The notes: generated by a model from the sequence alone, not told the origin. 22,570 nt of DNA from Firmicutes bacterium UBA2530 (GCA_002340985.1 DDNC01000013.1:63670-86239); one strand, 5' to 3'; shown: positions 6,348-14,697, counted from the first letter of the stretch. Numbers and translations are program-made.

Positions 6348-7373
6348 ATGGGCTTACCAAGCTACAGCGGCCTGAATCTATATGAAAAATATAAGAAAGG
6401 CATAAAAAATTTAATTACCGACGTAAAAGGAGTGAAGGTGGGCAGCGTCACACTGCAAAACGGAAATATTAACACTGGCGTCACAGTTGTATTTCCCCAT
6501 GAAGGAAATCTTTTTCAGGATAAGGTCATGGCTGCAGCTGCCATTCTGAACGGCTTCGGAAAAAGCATGGGACTTATGCAGATAGAAGAATTGGGAACAA
6601 TTGAAACTCCCATCGTCATGACAAACACACTCAGTATAGGAACGGCTGCAACAGCTCTCACAAAGTACATGCTGAAGCAGAACGAGGACATAGGCGTGAC
6701 CACAGGCACGGTAAACTGCATCGTTACAGAATGCAACGACGGAAGGTTAAATGACATCCGCGGTCTTCATGTTACGGAGGAGGATGTGCTTAACGCACTG
6801 AATTCGCCTTCTGAAGATTTTGAGGAGGGAGCTGTGGGAAGCGGAACAGGAATGTGCTGCCTTGGCCTTAAGGGAGGACTTGGCTCTTCTTCAAGAATAA
6901 TTGAAGCCGATGGAAGCGAGTACACAATAGGGGCCATAGTAATGTCAAATTTCGGCTCTTCAGGGAATCTGACAATCGGCGGAGACCATATAGGACTCAG
7001 AATAAAGGAAATTCAGAGCATGAAAAAGGATGAGGGCTCAATAATAATTATTATAGCTACAGACATTCCCCTGTCCGAGAGACAGCTTAAAAGAATTGCA
7101 AAGCGTGCAGCAATATCCCTTGGAAGAACAGGTTCATATATGGGAAACGGCAGCGGCGATGTGGCAATAGCCTTCAGCACCTCAAACCGTGTGCCTCACT
7201 ACAGCAGCAGTGACATAATTGAAACAAAAATGTTTTTCGACGATAATATTGACAAGGTTTTTGAAGCATCCGTAGAAGCAGTTGAGGAAGCAATCATAAG
7301 CTCCCTTTACCACGCAAATACAACTGTAGGTTTTTTGGAAAAAGAGGTAAAAGGATTAAGGGATTACCTGTAG
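6348..7373 (+). CDS. P1-family (S58, DmpA/BapA-type) aminopeptidase
   Basis: The 341-residue N-terminal-nucleophile hydrolase releases N-terminal residues from peptides. Family members include L-aminopeptidase/D-esterases and beta-peptidyl aminopeptidases. The start at 6348 is chosen because AGGAGG sits 7 bases upstream; an in-frame TTG at 6327 lies upstream of that site. The expected self-cleavage junction is Gly230-Ser231 in DEGSIIIIIATD, where Ser231 would become the new N-terminal nucleophile. SNFGSSGNLTIGG upstream holds the conserved Asn of this family, and GAVGSGTG and GSYMGNGSGDVAIAF are typical family blocks. There is no signal peptide, so it acts in the cytosol, probably on peptides imported by the convergent Dpp system. 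It appears monocistronic, with a sigma-54 promoter before it and a strong hairpin after it. Stereochemical preference cannot be read from the sequence. Confidence 0.93.
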   Translation: MGLPSYSGLNLYEKYKKGIKNLITDVKGVKVGSVTLQNGNINTGVTVVFPHEGNLFQDKVMAAAAILNGFGKSMGLMQIEELGTIETPIVMTNTLSIGTAATALTKYMLKQNEDIGVTTGTVNCIVTECNDGRLNDIRGLHVTEEDVLNALNSPSEDFEEGAVGSGTGMCCLGLKGGLGSSSRIIEADGSEYTIGAIVMSNFGSSGNLTIGGDHIGLRIKEIQSMKKDEGSIIIIIATDIPLSERQLKRIAKRAAISLGRTGSYMGNGSGDVAIAFSTSNRVPHYSSSDIIETKMFFDDNIDKVFEASVEAVEEAIISSLYHANTTVGFLEKEVKGLRDYL

Positions 7374-7394
7374 GTCATTCAGTCATAAAAATTC

Positions 7395-7427
7395 AGAGGC
7401 TTCAGCAACATAATTGCTTAAGCCTCT
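7395..7427. terminator. Bidirectional terminator between P1 peptidase and SBP genes
   Basis: AGAGGCTT and AAGCCTCT enclose a further AGCAA/TTGCT pair, giving a 13-bp stem with one mismatch and a 5-base loop. On the minus strand it is followed by GAATTTTTATG, on the plus strand by TTTAAATTATC. It lies between convergent stop codons at 7373 and 7449, so it can end both transcripts. Confidence 0.85.
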
Positions 7428-7448
7428 TTAAATTATCTTATGTGGTAA

Positions 7449-9077
7449 TTATTGTACATTTCTGAAGTTGCCGTTTGCATCTGTTACAACGTCACCAAGG
7501 TAGAATCCGCCTGTAGGAGTGTGTACGATTCCCTTAATTTCATTTCTCCAGCATCTGTATCCTGTGTTGTCAACAAGCGGGATAATTGTGCAGTAATCAA
7601 ACAGCTTCTTCTGTATTGCCGTAATCTTCTCTGTTCTTTCCTCATAATCTATGGTCTTTCTGGCATCTGCAACCATTGCAAGGTAATTTTTAATGTCTGG
7701 ATTTGTTACTTCGGCATTTCTGTTGCAGAAGTTATCTACAAGCAGGAACGGCTCCGACCATCCAAGACCTAAGTATGCCATCTGGAAATTGCCGTCAACC
7801 ACATCTTGGTTAACATATGACCAGTTCTGCGTCTTAATCAGCATATCAATTCCAACTGCCTTTAAATCTATCTGTAGAGACTGTGCAACCTTTTTAGCCG
7901 TTTCTGAATCTCTGCAGTCGAATTCAAACGTAAAGTTCTTTCCATCCTTGTCTACAAAGCCATCGTTGTTTGTGTCAGTCCATCCTGCATCTGCAAGCAG
8001 CTTTTTGGAAAGCTCAGGATCATAACCGTAATTCTTCTTGTAGTATTCAACAGCTTCCTCTGAATAGTTCAGGCATTTTGAAAGAACAAGGCTGTATGCA
8101 GCTGTTTCAAATTTACTTAAATACAAGTTGAGATTGTCCCTGTTTATGGCGTGAATAAGCGCCTTACGAATACTTATATCCTGGAAAAGAGGGTCTGTCA
8201 TATTAAGCTCTGTGTAATTCACCTCTGCACCTGATGCTTCAAATACATCTATAATATCAGCTTTCACCAGTTCTTCATAGTATTCCGGCGGAACTGACGA
8301 AAGAACATCGTAATCACCGGTCTGAACTCCCTGTGCCAGTGTGAAGTTTTCTCCCGCAAACACCACCTTGATTTCTTTAATAGGCGAAGGCCCTTGATTT
8401 TTCAGCATAGGGTTATTAGTTTTGTATCCTTCGTTAGCTTTCAGGATAACATATGCTCCCGGCTGGTATTCATCAACATAGTATGCACCGTAAGGATGAC
8501 ATCCCCAAAGCATTTCATCAGCAGACAGTTTCTCTATTTCATCTTTGTCAATCATTCCTACGAACACACTTTGGAAATTGTAGAGCATATCAGCCTGATA
8601 TTCGCTGAGATGAACGACTACATCACGTCCATCAACTTCCATGGATTCGATTGCTCTGTATCCGTCAGCATACGGGCTGACCTTCAGACCGTACTCAACA
8701 CTTGCTATGAAGTCTTCAGGCTCAACCTGCTCTCCTGTGGAATACTTCATGCCTTCAGGGAATGTAAGCGTCCATGTAAGTCCGTCTTCACTCCATTTCT
8801 GTGCCGAAGCAATTCCGGGAAGCACGTCTCCTGTTTCAGGGTCTTTTTCAAGAATAGGGTCTGCAATCAGGCACTGCATATCGGTCCAGTATGACACCTG
8901 GAAAAGGTCCGTTCCTTCCCATGAGTTGTCACCCAATCCATCTTTAATTACAAGAGGCTTTACTCCATTGCTTCCTCCCGAGGGCTTTTGTCCGCTTGTT
9001 CCGCTGCTACATCCTGCAAGGCTGGAAAGTGCAAGCGCCGCAATCATGATTAATGCAATTATTCTCTTTTTTTTCAT
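7449..9077 (-). CDS. Peptide ABC transporter substrate-binding lipoprotein (SBP family 5)
   Basis: The 542-residue protein captures the substrate outside the cell for the DppBCDF importer encoded just upstream. A lipoprotein signal peptide with positively charged KKKR, a hydrophobic stretch and the lipobox LAGC (Cys23) leads into a Ser/Gly-rich linker. Family 5 hallmarks follow: SEDGLTWTLTFPEGMKYSTGE near residue 95 and RKALIHAINRDNL. A DTNNDGFVDKDG loop, which often binds calcium in this family, follows GW in the second lobe. AGGAGGAG lies before the ATG. It is the last gene of dppBCDF-SBP, with only 45 bases from dppF. Distal placement of the binding protein may give extra copies if the 3' part of the mRNA is stable. 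The ligand is not predictable. Confidence 0.93.
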   Translation of the reverse strand: MKKKRIIALIMIAALALSSLAGCSSGTSGQKPSGGSNGVKPLVIKDGLGDNSWEGTDLFQVSYWTDMQCLIADPILEKDPETGDVLPGIASAQKWSEDGLTWTLTFPEGMKYSTGEQVEPEDFIASVEYGLKVSPYADGYRAIESMEVDGRDVVVHLSEYQADMLYNFQSVFVGMIDKDEIEKLSADEMLWGCHPYGAYYVDEYQPGAYVILKANEGYKTNNPMLKNQGPSPIKEIKVVFAGENFTLAQGVQTGDYDVLSSVPPEYYEELVKADIIDVFEASGAEVNYTELNMTDPLFQDISIRKALIHAINRDNLNLYLSKFETAAYSLVLSKCLNYSEEAVEYYKKNYGYDPELSKKLLADAGWTDTNNDGFVDKDGKNFTFEFDCRDSETAKKVAQSLQIDLKAVGIDMLIKTQNWSYVNQDVVDGNFQMAYLGLGWSEPFLLVDNFCNRNAEVTNPDIKNYLAMVADARKTIDYEERTEKITAIQKKLFDYCTIIPLVDNTGYRCWRNEIKGIVHTPTGGFYLGDVVTDANGNFRNVQ

Positions 9078-9122
9078 TTTCTCCTCCTAATTTTAGAAAT
9101 TCTATAATATATGATAGCCATG

Positions 9123-10103
9123 CTATCCAATATATTCGTTTTCATATCTGAAGCAGCTCACTTGATGTCCGTCGGCAAGCACTGTGTTCTGAGGCTCCTC
9201 GTTCTTGCACCTGTCAGTACAGTATGGACATCTTGGATGAAAGTGGCAGCCTGTTGGAAGGTTAATCAAGCTTCCCGGGTCTCCCTGCATCAGATGTTTT
9301 TCATTTGTTCTGTCGTGAGGGTCCATTACTGGAGATGCTGCCATCAGCCCTTCCGTATACGGATGCTTCGGATTTTTTATAACCTCCTCGGTTTGTCCCA
9401 GCTCCACAAGCTTACCCAGGTACATTACGGCAATACGGTCGCTTATATATCTGATTACATTCAGGTCATGGGTAATGACCAGGTATGTCAGATTAAGATT
9501 CTCCTGTAAATCGAGCAGCAGGTTCAGTATCTGCGCCTGCACTGAAATATCCAGGGCTGAAGTTGGTTCATCCAGTATCATAACCTTTGGATTGAGAACC
9601 AGTGCCCTTGCAATTGCTATACGCTGGAGCTGACCTCCCGAAAGCTGGTGAGGGTAGCTGTTCAGATACCTTGAGTCCATTTTTACCTTTTCAAGCGATT
9701 CAGCCGCCTTTTGTTTTGCAATTTTTTTTGGAGTTCCGTGGAGTATAAGAGGTCTCATGATGGAATTCATGACGGTATCTCTTGGGTTAAGATTTGAAGC
9801 AGGATCCTGAAACACTACCGCAACCTCCGTGCGAAATTTTTCCATCTCCTTGCGAGTTGCCTTGGACAGGTTGACACCATTGAACACAACGCTGCTGTCC
9901 GTAGGCTTTGTAAGGTTCAGAAGAACCCTTGCCAGCGTGGTTTTCCCACTTCCCGATTCGCCTACCAGTCCTATTATTTCACCCTTGTCGACGGTAAGCG
10001 TCACTCCGTCAACAGCCTTTACATAGGATTTACTGCCTCTCAGACCTCCGCTTATTGTAAAATACTTTTTAAGATTATTTAGTTCAATAACCGGCTCGTT
10101 CAT
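9123..10103 (-). CDS. dppF: Dipeptide/oligopeptide ABC transporter ATP-binding protein DppF
   Basis: The ATPase has Walker A GESGSGKTT, Q-loop VFQDP, signature LSGGQLQR, Walker B DEPTSALD and the switch THDLN. The C-terminal oligopeptide-transporter domain has the Cys pattern HPRCPYCTDRCKNEEP, possibly an iron-sulfur or metal site as described in Dpp/Opp ATPases. The start is placed at the second of two adjacent ATG codons (10106 and 10103), because AGGAGG is 7 bases from it; an in-frame ATG at 10130 lies within dppD, upstream of the ribosome site. The first ATG overlaps the dppD stop as ATGA, implying translational coupling. It pairs with DppD to drive DppBC. Confidence 0.93.
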   Translation of the reverse strand: MNEPVIELNNLKKYFTISGGLRGSKSYVKAVDGVTLTVDKGEIIGLVGESGSGKTTLARVLLNLTKPTDSSVVFNGVNLSKATRKEMEKFRTEVAVVFQDPASNLNPRDTVMNSIMRPLILHGTPKKIAKQKAAESLEKVKMDSRYLNSYPHQLSGGQLQRIAIARALVLNPKVMILDEPTSALDISVQAQILNLLLDLQENLNLTYLVITHDLNVIRYISDRIAVMYLGKLVELGQTEEVIKNPKHPYTEGLMAASPVMDPHDRTNEKHLMQGDPGSLINLPTGCHFHPRCPYCTDRCKNEEPQNTVLADGHQVSCFRYENEYIG

Positions 10104-11074
10104 CATTCCACCTCCTTTTTTAAATGACACCTGTATGAATGAGACTCCGTAACAGCCACATGCTCAGGGTCTACATTTTTGCAGACATCCATCGCATGTG
10201 GACATCTGTTTTCAAACCTGCATCCCGGCCTGTTTTCCGTAAGTCTCGGTACGCTTCCGTCTATTGTCTGCAGACGCCCTTCCTTTTTTGTTTTCCTGGG
10301 CAGCGCCTTCATTAAAAGCTTTGTATATGGATGTCTTGGATTGTCAAATATGTCATACACAGTTCCCTGCTCCACCACTTCGCCCGCATACATTACGGCC
10401 ACTCTGTCGGCAACCTCCGCAACCAGCCCGAAATTGTGGGTAATCAGCATAACCGCAGTATTGAACTCATCTCTAAGACTTTTTATAATATTTAAAATCT
10501 GTGCTTCAATAGTAACATCCAAAGCTGTGGTGGGCTCATCCGCAATTAAAAGCTGCGGAGTTCTTGCAAGCATCATTGCAATCATCACTCTCTGTCTCAT
10601 GCCTCCCGACAGCTCGTGAGGGAAGCTTTTGGCGCGCTTTTCCGCATCAGGCATCTTCACATCGTTATAAAGCTGTACAACCCTGCTCCATGCATCCAGC
10701 CTCGAAACGTTGTCAAGCATAATCCCTTCAGCCACTTGAAAGCCGGTGGTATAAACAGGATTGAGAGAATCAAGAGGATTCTGAAATATCATTCCTATTT
10801 CCCTTCCGCGAATTCCTTCAAGCTGTTTTTCCGTATATTCATTTATATCTTCACCATTGAACAGTATTTTTCCCTTTATTACCTCGTTGTGCTCCGGCAA
10901 AAGGTGCAGGATTGAATGTGCTATGGTTGATTTTCCGCATCCTGATTCTCCAACTACGGCAAATATTTCTCCTTTGTTTATTGAAAACGAAACGTTTTTA
11001 ACTGCGGACAGATATCCGTCCTTAACCTTGTAATCAACGCACAATTTATCTAATTTTAACAATTCTTCGCTCAT
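10103..11074 (-). CDS. dppD: Dipeptide/oligopeptide ABC transporter ATP-binding protein DppD
   Basis: The 323-residue ATPase carries Walker A GESGCGKST, Q-loop IFQNP, signature LSGGMRQR, Walker B DEPTTALD and switch THNFG. The C-terminal oligo_HPY-type segment has ENRCPHAMDVCKN. It forms the second nucleotide-binding subunit with DppF. An AAGGAG site precedes the ATG. It starts 12 bases after dppC and overlaps dppF by the TGA/ATG junction. The C-terminal Cys cluster and the pairing with dppF place it in the Dpp/Opp/nickel group; peptide rather than nickel transport is favoured by the neighbouring peptidase genes. Confidence 0.94.
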   Translation of the reverse strand: MSEELLKLDKLCVDYKVKDGYLSAVKNVSFSINKGEIFAVVGESGCGKSTIAHSILHLLPEHNEVIKGKILFNGEDINEYTEKQLEGIRGREIGMIFQNPLDSLNPVYTTGFQVAEGIMLDNVSRLDAWSRVVQLYNDVKMPDAEKRAKSFPHELSGGMRQRVMIAMMLARTPQLLIADEPTTALDVTIEAQILNIIKSLRDEFNTAVMLITHNFGLVAEVADRVAVMYAGEVVEQGTVYDIFDNPRHPYTKLLMKALPRKTKKEGRLQTIDGSVPRLTENRPGCRFENRCPHAMDVCKNVDPEHVAVTESHSYRCHLKKEVE

Positions 11075-11086
11075 ACATGTCTCCTT

Positions 11087-11935
11087 CTACTGAGATTTCA
11101 TTCTTGGGTCAAGCAGATCACGAAGCCCCTCGCCGAGAACGTTGAATCCAAACACCGTATAAACCAGTGCAAGCCCCGGAAAAATACAGAGCCACGGTCC
11201 GCGAGTTATGAAGTTGATACCCTCGGATACCATGAGACCCCAGTCCGGTGAAGGAGGTCTTGATCCAACGCCAAGAAAGCTCAGTGTTGTTGTTGACATA
11301 ATAGTTCCCGGAAGCTGCATGGATACAGTCACTATTAAAACCGGAACAATATTCGGCAATATGTATCTGAGCATTATGGACACAGAGCTTTCACCGAAGG
11401 ATATTCCTGTTTCAATAAATGCCTGATTCTTTATGGACATTGTCTTTGCTCTTACAATTCTGGCATAAGAGGCCCAATTGACAATGGCAATTGCAATTAT
11501 TGCGTTCGTCAACCCCGCACCTATAATGGTTACGACCGCAAGGGCCATTATCATACCCGGAATACACCATGTAAGGTCTGCAGCAAACGTTAACGCTCTG
11601 TCTGCAGCTCCTCCGAAATATCCGCATATCAAGCCGATGGTAACACCGAAAACAAGCTGAAGACCGGCGCCCAATATGGCAACCTGCAATGTGATTCTGC
11701 TTCCGTAAATTATTCGGCTGAATAAATCTCTCCCCATGTTGTCCGTTCCGAGTATGTACTCCGGACAGGGTGCTACAAGTATATCCGCAGGATGCGCTTC
11801 ATCAAACCTGTAGGGTGCAATTTGATCAGCAAATGCAGCGAATATAATTATGCTCAACACAATTACAAAACCTAACATGAAGTTCTTATTTTTATAGCAA
11901 GAACCTAAAAATTCCTTAAATGGACTGTCATTCAT
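11087..11935 (-). CDS. dppC: Dipeptide/oligopeptide ABC transporter permease DppC
   Basis: The 282-residue membrane protein has an N-terminal span (FMLGFVIVLSIIIFAAFADQ) and the segment LGTDNMGRDLFSRIIYGSR typical of DppC/OppC. The permease EAA-type coupling loop begins TGISFGESSVSIMLRYILPN, and the family ending GEGLRDLLDPRMK is present. It pairs with DppB to form the channel. The start codon overlaps the dppB stop by one base (TAATG), pointing to coupled translation. Confidence 0.95.
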   Translation of the reverse strand: MNDSPFKEFLGSCYKNKNFMLGFVIVLSIIIFAAFADQIAPYRFDEAHPADILVAPCPEYILGTDNMGRDLFSRIIYGSRITLQVAILGAGLQLVFGVTIGLICGYFGGAADRALTFAADLTWCIPGMIMALAVVTIIGAGLTNAIIAIAIVNWASYARIVRAKTMSIKNQAFIETGISFGESSVSIMLRYILPNIVPVLIVTVSMQLPGTIMSTTTLSFLGVGSRPPSPDWGLMVSEGINFITRGPWLCIFPGLALVYTVFGFNVLGEGLRDLLDPRMKSQ

Positions 11936-12876
11936 TATTTGTCACCGCCTGTAACTGAAATTCTGATTCTGGGGTCCAACAATCCCAGCACTATGTCGCT
12001 CAGTATGTTGCATATGATTGTCAATACGGTAATTATCAGTATACATGCCTGCACAACGTTAAAATCCTGTTTAATAATTGCATCTATCATCAAGCTTCCC
12101 ATGCCAGGTATACCGAATATTCTCTCTATGATTATATAGCCTGAAATCAGCCATGGCAGAGACATGAATAAATTAACCGTTATTACTATCAATGAATTTC
12201 GCAGCACGTGCTTTGTCAACACCGTATTGCGGTCAAGACCCTTTGCATATGCAGTTGTCACATATTTCTCCCTCAGAACCTCCAGCGCTTCGGACTTTGT
12301 AAGGCGTATGGTGCTGGCAAGCCCTCCTATTACACCGGTAGCTACGGGAAGCACGTAATTTTTCCAGGACTCAAAGCCGCTCACAGGAAACCATTTAAGA
12401 TTTACGGCAAACACCAGCATGAGTATAACCGCGAGCCAGAATGATGGGATGGCGGTAAGAATCAAGGTTGTATTCACCGTTAACCTGTCAAACAGCGTGT
12501 CCTTTTTATATGCGCACAAAAGCCCCAAAGGCAATGCAATAAGATTGCTTATAAGCATCGTGGTGACCGTAAGCTTCAGGCTTATGGGTATGGCATTTTT
12601 AAGCAATGACCCAACAGCTATCCTGTACTTGTAGGAAATACCGAAATCACCCTCAAATATTATTTTTCTCATCCAGTCAAAGTACTGCACGAGCAGCGGT
12701 CTGTCCAGACCGTATTGAATCCTTAATCCTTCTAAATTTTCAACCTTAACCAACGGCCCTGCCATAAGAGTCACAGGATCTCCCGGCATCAGGTACAGCA
12801 TGCCGAAAACTATGAAAGATACACAAAGCAGCAGCAATACTCCTACTCCCAATCTTTTAATTATGTAGCTTCGCAT
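11935..12876 (-). CDS. dppB: Dipeptide/oligopeptide ABC transporter permease DppB
   Basis: The 313-residue permease has about six membrane spans, the N-terminal IIKRLGVGVLLLL segment and LYLMPGDPVT, the conserved PGDP after the first span. The coupling loop is TTAYAKGLDRNTVLTKHVLRN. It ends in VLGLLDPRIR, the usual DppB tail. AAAGGAGAGG precedes the ATG. It is the first gene of the operon; a near-consensus sigma-54 promoter lies 93 bases upstream, giving a predicted leader of about 80 bases. Confidence 0.95.
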   Translation of the reverse strand: MRSYIIKRLGVGVLLLLCVSFIVFGMLYLMPGDPVTLMAGPLVKVENLEGLRIQYGLDRPLLVQYFDWMRKIIFEGDFGISYKYRIAVGSLLKNAIPISLKLTVTTMLISNLIALPLGLLCAYKKDTLFDRLTVNTTLILTAIPSFWLAVILMLVFAVNLKWFPVSGFESWKNYVLPVATGVIGGLASTIRLTKSEALEVLREKYVTTAYAKGLDRNTVLTKHVLRNSLIVITVNLFMSLPWLISGYIIIERIFGIPGMGSLMIDAIIKQDFNVVQACILIITVLTIICNILSDIVLGLLDPRIRISVTGGDK

Positions 12877-12968
12877 TTAGACCTCTCCTTTTTTAAAAGT
12901 ATTTATTCGGTTGAGAAAATGTTTTCATTAATGTCATCCTCCCTCGGCAATAAATATAAGTTATAATC

Positions 12969-12984
12969 TGCAATATTCATGCCA
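12969..12984 (-). promoter_or_regulatory. Sigma-54 (-24/-12) promoter of the dppBCDF-SBP operon
   Basis: The minus strand reads TGGCATGAATATTGCA, preceded by T. It matches TGGCACG-N4-TTGCA except for one base, with the required 10 bases between GG and GC. It shares TTGGCAT with the promoter of the P1 peptidase. The start site would be near 12958. The bEBP-binding site would be expected at 13050-13150, overlapping the start of the divergent gene; two ATGCAT motifs 21 bases apart (12993, 13014) are the only symmetrical elements seen upstream. Confidence 0.85.
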
Positions 12985-13018
12985 ATTTTCACATGCATTT
13001 TCCGTATAAATATATGCA

Positions 13019-13047
13019 TTGACACTGAATTTTCTTTGATGTACTAT
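13019..13047 (+). promoter_or_regulatory. SigmaA promoter of the beta-lactamase-like gene
   Basis: TTGACA (13019-13024), a 17-base spacer and TACTAT (13042-13047) give a perfect -35 with a 4-of-6 -10. The start site would be near 13054, 34 bases before the ATG. The promoter sits about 35 bases from the divergent sigma-54 promoter, so a regulator bound here could affect both. Confidence 0.6.
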
Positions 13048-13087
13048 TTGCTTGAACTTTAAAATATATTAGCGGGGAAGGTATATT

Positions 13088-14506
13088 ATGTATGATATAA
13101 AAAAACTTGATGATTATCTTAACAGGCTGTTTGAATTAAAAAAATATCCCAGTGTGGCAATATGCATAAGAGGACCGGAGGGTATAATCTTTGAAAAGGG
13201 CTATGGATACTGCGATTCAGAAAAACAAAGACCTGCAGGGTCCAACACTGTTTATGGAATTGCTTCTATGAGTAAATCCATGACAACCCTTGCATGCGCA
13301 ATACTTGAGGCAGAGGGAAAACTTAGCTTTTCAGACCCGGTAACTAAATATTTCCCGAAATTCTCCATTCCGGGAACTCCGGCAGAAAGCGTGACCCTGC
13401 GCCATCTGGCAATGCACACAGCTGGTATACCCCCCATTCCTCCTCTTGAATGGTCCATTGTCATGAACACACCGGGAAGAGACACCCAGTCATCTGAAGC
13501 GCTTAAAGCAAGTGCTCCGAACAAAATGGATAAAATTGAAGATATTATAGATTATATAGCACACAGCGGGGAGTACGAGCCATTAGGTGCGCCGGGAGAA
13601 TACATGAGCTATTCAAATGATGCTTATGCACTTCTGTCATATGTTGTTGATCAGGCGGCAGGCATAACTCTCGAAAAATTCCTCCAAGAAAGGATTTTCA
13701 AACCTCTTGGCATGACTCGCTCCGTGCTTGACCTCGATGGTAAGGAGGCAATTGCTTTGGCTGAAGGCGATATTGCTGACTTATTTGACCTTGATGATGA
13801 CGGAAATTTGTATTCGGATCAAGTATGGTCTGTTCTTCCGCCATACAGGGGATGCGCCTGTGTTAAATCCACAGCCAACGACATCACAAAATATTACCAG
13901 ATGCTCTCTCAGAACGGCATATTTGAAGGAAAGCAGATAATAGACCCAAAGGCTGTAGAGATACTGATAGGCAGGGAATTTCCCGAGACCCCTTATCCGT
14001 TCTACTGCTTCGGTCTGAACAAACGAATTAAAAACGACAAGGTAATATGCGAGCACTCAGGTGGACTTCACGGCGTTTCCACTCAAGGAGGGTTGATCAT
14101 TGGAGGATATTCGATGACCGCCCTGTGCAATCAGGGTGATGTTTCAATGGAACCCTTCCTATGGCCATGCTACAACTTGGTGCTGGGGCTTCCTTTGGAT
14201 ACATCTCATGCCTTCGCCATTCCTTCAGGCAATAAATTCAGCATGCCGGAGGCTGTTACAGGTACATACATAAGCAGAGAAGCCGTTCCAGCATACTGTA
14301 TTGTTACATCTGATGATGAAGGAAATTTATTCGCACGCTACTATGAAGATAATTTGGTGCTGCACCATTGTGAAGAAACCCTCTTCAGCGCAAGGACAGT
14401 CGATAATCCTGATGAACAGCGCACCACCATGCGCTTCCTAATCAGAAACGGCAAAGCTTGGGGAGTTAGATGCTATACAAGAATATTTCAAAGAGTTAAT
14501 GAATAA
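13088..14506 (+). CDS. Serine hydrolase of the class C beta-lactamase / D-aminopeptidase family
   Basis: The 472-residue enzyme has the penicillin-recognising fold motifs: the nucleophile in SMSK (Ser60, Lys63), Tyr-Ser-Asn (175-177) and HSGG (323-326) in the KTG position. The C-terminal part (about 385-472) forms a separate beta-rich segment, as in D-aminopeptidase-like and EstB-like members. There is no signal peptide, so it is cytosolic, unlike true beta-lactamases or penicillin-binding proteins that act on the cell wall. Known relatives hydrolyse D-amino-acid amides and peptides, esters or beta-lactams. Divergent to dppB and upstream of the bEBP gene, it more likely processes imported peptides than confers resistance. 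GGGGAAGG lies before the ATG. Reaction and substrate are inferred. Confidence 0.88.
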   Translation: MYDIKKLDDYLNRLFELKKYPSVAICIRGPEGIIFEKGYGYCDSEKQRPAGSNTVYGIASMSKSMTTLACAILEAEGKLSFSDPVTKYFPKFSIPGTPAESVTLRHLAMHTAGIPPIPPLEWSIVMNTPGRDTQSSEALKASAPNKMDKIEDIIDYIAHSGEYEPLGAPGEYMSYSNDAYALLSYVVDQAAGITLEKFLQERIFKPLGMTRSVLDLDGKEAIALAEGDIADLFDLDDDGNLYSDQVWSVLPPYRGCACVKSTANDITKYYQMLSQNGIFEGKQIIDPKAVEILIGREFPETPYPFYCFGLNKRIKNDKVICEHSGGLHGVSTQGGLIIGGYSMTALCNQGDVSMEPFLWPCYNLVLGLPLDTSHAFAIPSGNKFSMPEAVTGTYISREAVPAYCIVTSDDEGNLFARYYEDNLVLHHCEETLFSARTVDNPDEQRTTMRFLIRNGKAWGVRCYTRIFQRVNE

Positions 14507-14536
14507 ATAGTTAAAAAAACTTAATATTTTAAAACC

Positions 14537-14616
14537 ACAGATAAATTATCGAAAAATAATAGGTTTAAATAGGATATATTGTATTTAATCCTGTTATTTT
14601 TCATTTTATCTCTGTT
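14537..14616. repeat. Long imperfect inverted repeat
   Basis: The arms at about 14537-14571 and 14582-14616 are imperfect reverse complements of about 35 bases. They share GATAAA, GAAAAATAA and TTTAAATA or ATTAAATA blocks around a 10-base loop. The repeat fills most of the 191-base gap between the beta-lactamase-like gene and the bEBP gene. It could act as a transcription end for the upstream gene, a remnant of a small mobile repeat (note CCACAG at one edge), or a binding region. There is no U-tract of terminator type. Confidence 0.5.
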
Positions 14617-14660
14617 TAACCCTAAACGATTAATTTGACATTATCCCATTAAATAGGATA
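14565..14660. repeat. 12-bp direct repeat TTAAATAGGATA
   Basis: Identical copies lie at 14565-14576 and 14649-14660, 84 bases apart, close to eight DNA turns. The second copy fills the spacer and first base of the -10 box of the bEBP gene promoter, so a protein bound there would block it. This suggests possible negative autoregulation, by inference only. Confidence 0.4.
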
Positions 14661-14664
14661 AGAT
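14635..14664 (+). promoter_or_regulatory. SigmaA promoter of the sigma-54 activator gene
   Basis: TTGACA (14635-14640) is followed after 18 bases by TAAGAT (14659-14664). The -35 is perfect and the -10 matches 4 of 6. The leader would be about 25 bases. One copy of a 12-bp repeat overlaps the spacer. Confidence 0.55.
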
Positions 14665-14697
14665 TAGATTAATAACATGCTGATAGTGGAGGCAAGT

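Noticed and set aside
8394..8894. 166-codon open frame on the plus strand
   Set aside because: It lies wholly antisense inside the SBP gene, is rich in Cys, Phe and His as expected of a shadow frame, and has no ribosome site or recognisable family.
12993..13019. Paired ATGCAT motifs as activator binding sites for dppB
   Set aside because: The hexamer is self-complementary and AT-rich; only a single similar TATATGCAT is seen near mop (about 6067-6075), not placed as an enhancer for the P1 gene. Too weak to call.
13038..13053. Sigma-54-like element before the beta-lactamase-like gene (TGATGTACTATTTGCT)
   Set aside because: The -12 part (TTTGCT) fits but the -24 has GA in place of the invariant GG and no TGGCA core. 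A sigmaA pair in the same place fits better.
13088..14506. Antibiotic-resistance beta-lactamase
   Set aside because: No signal peptide, a large C-terminal extension and a peptide-utilisation context argue for another serine hydrolase function.
14677..14697. Upstream ATG for the bEBP gene
   Set aside because: The GGAGG site at 14688-14692 lies inside this extension and serves the ATG at 14698.
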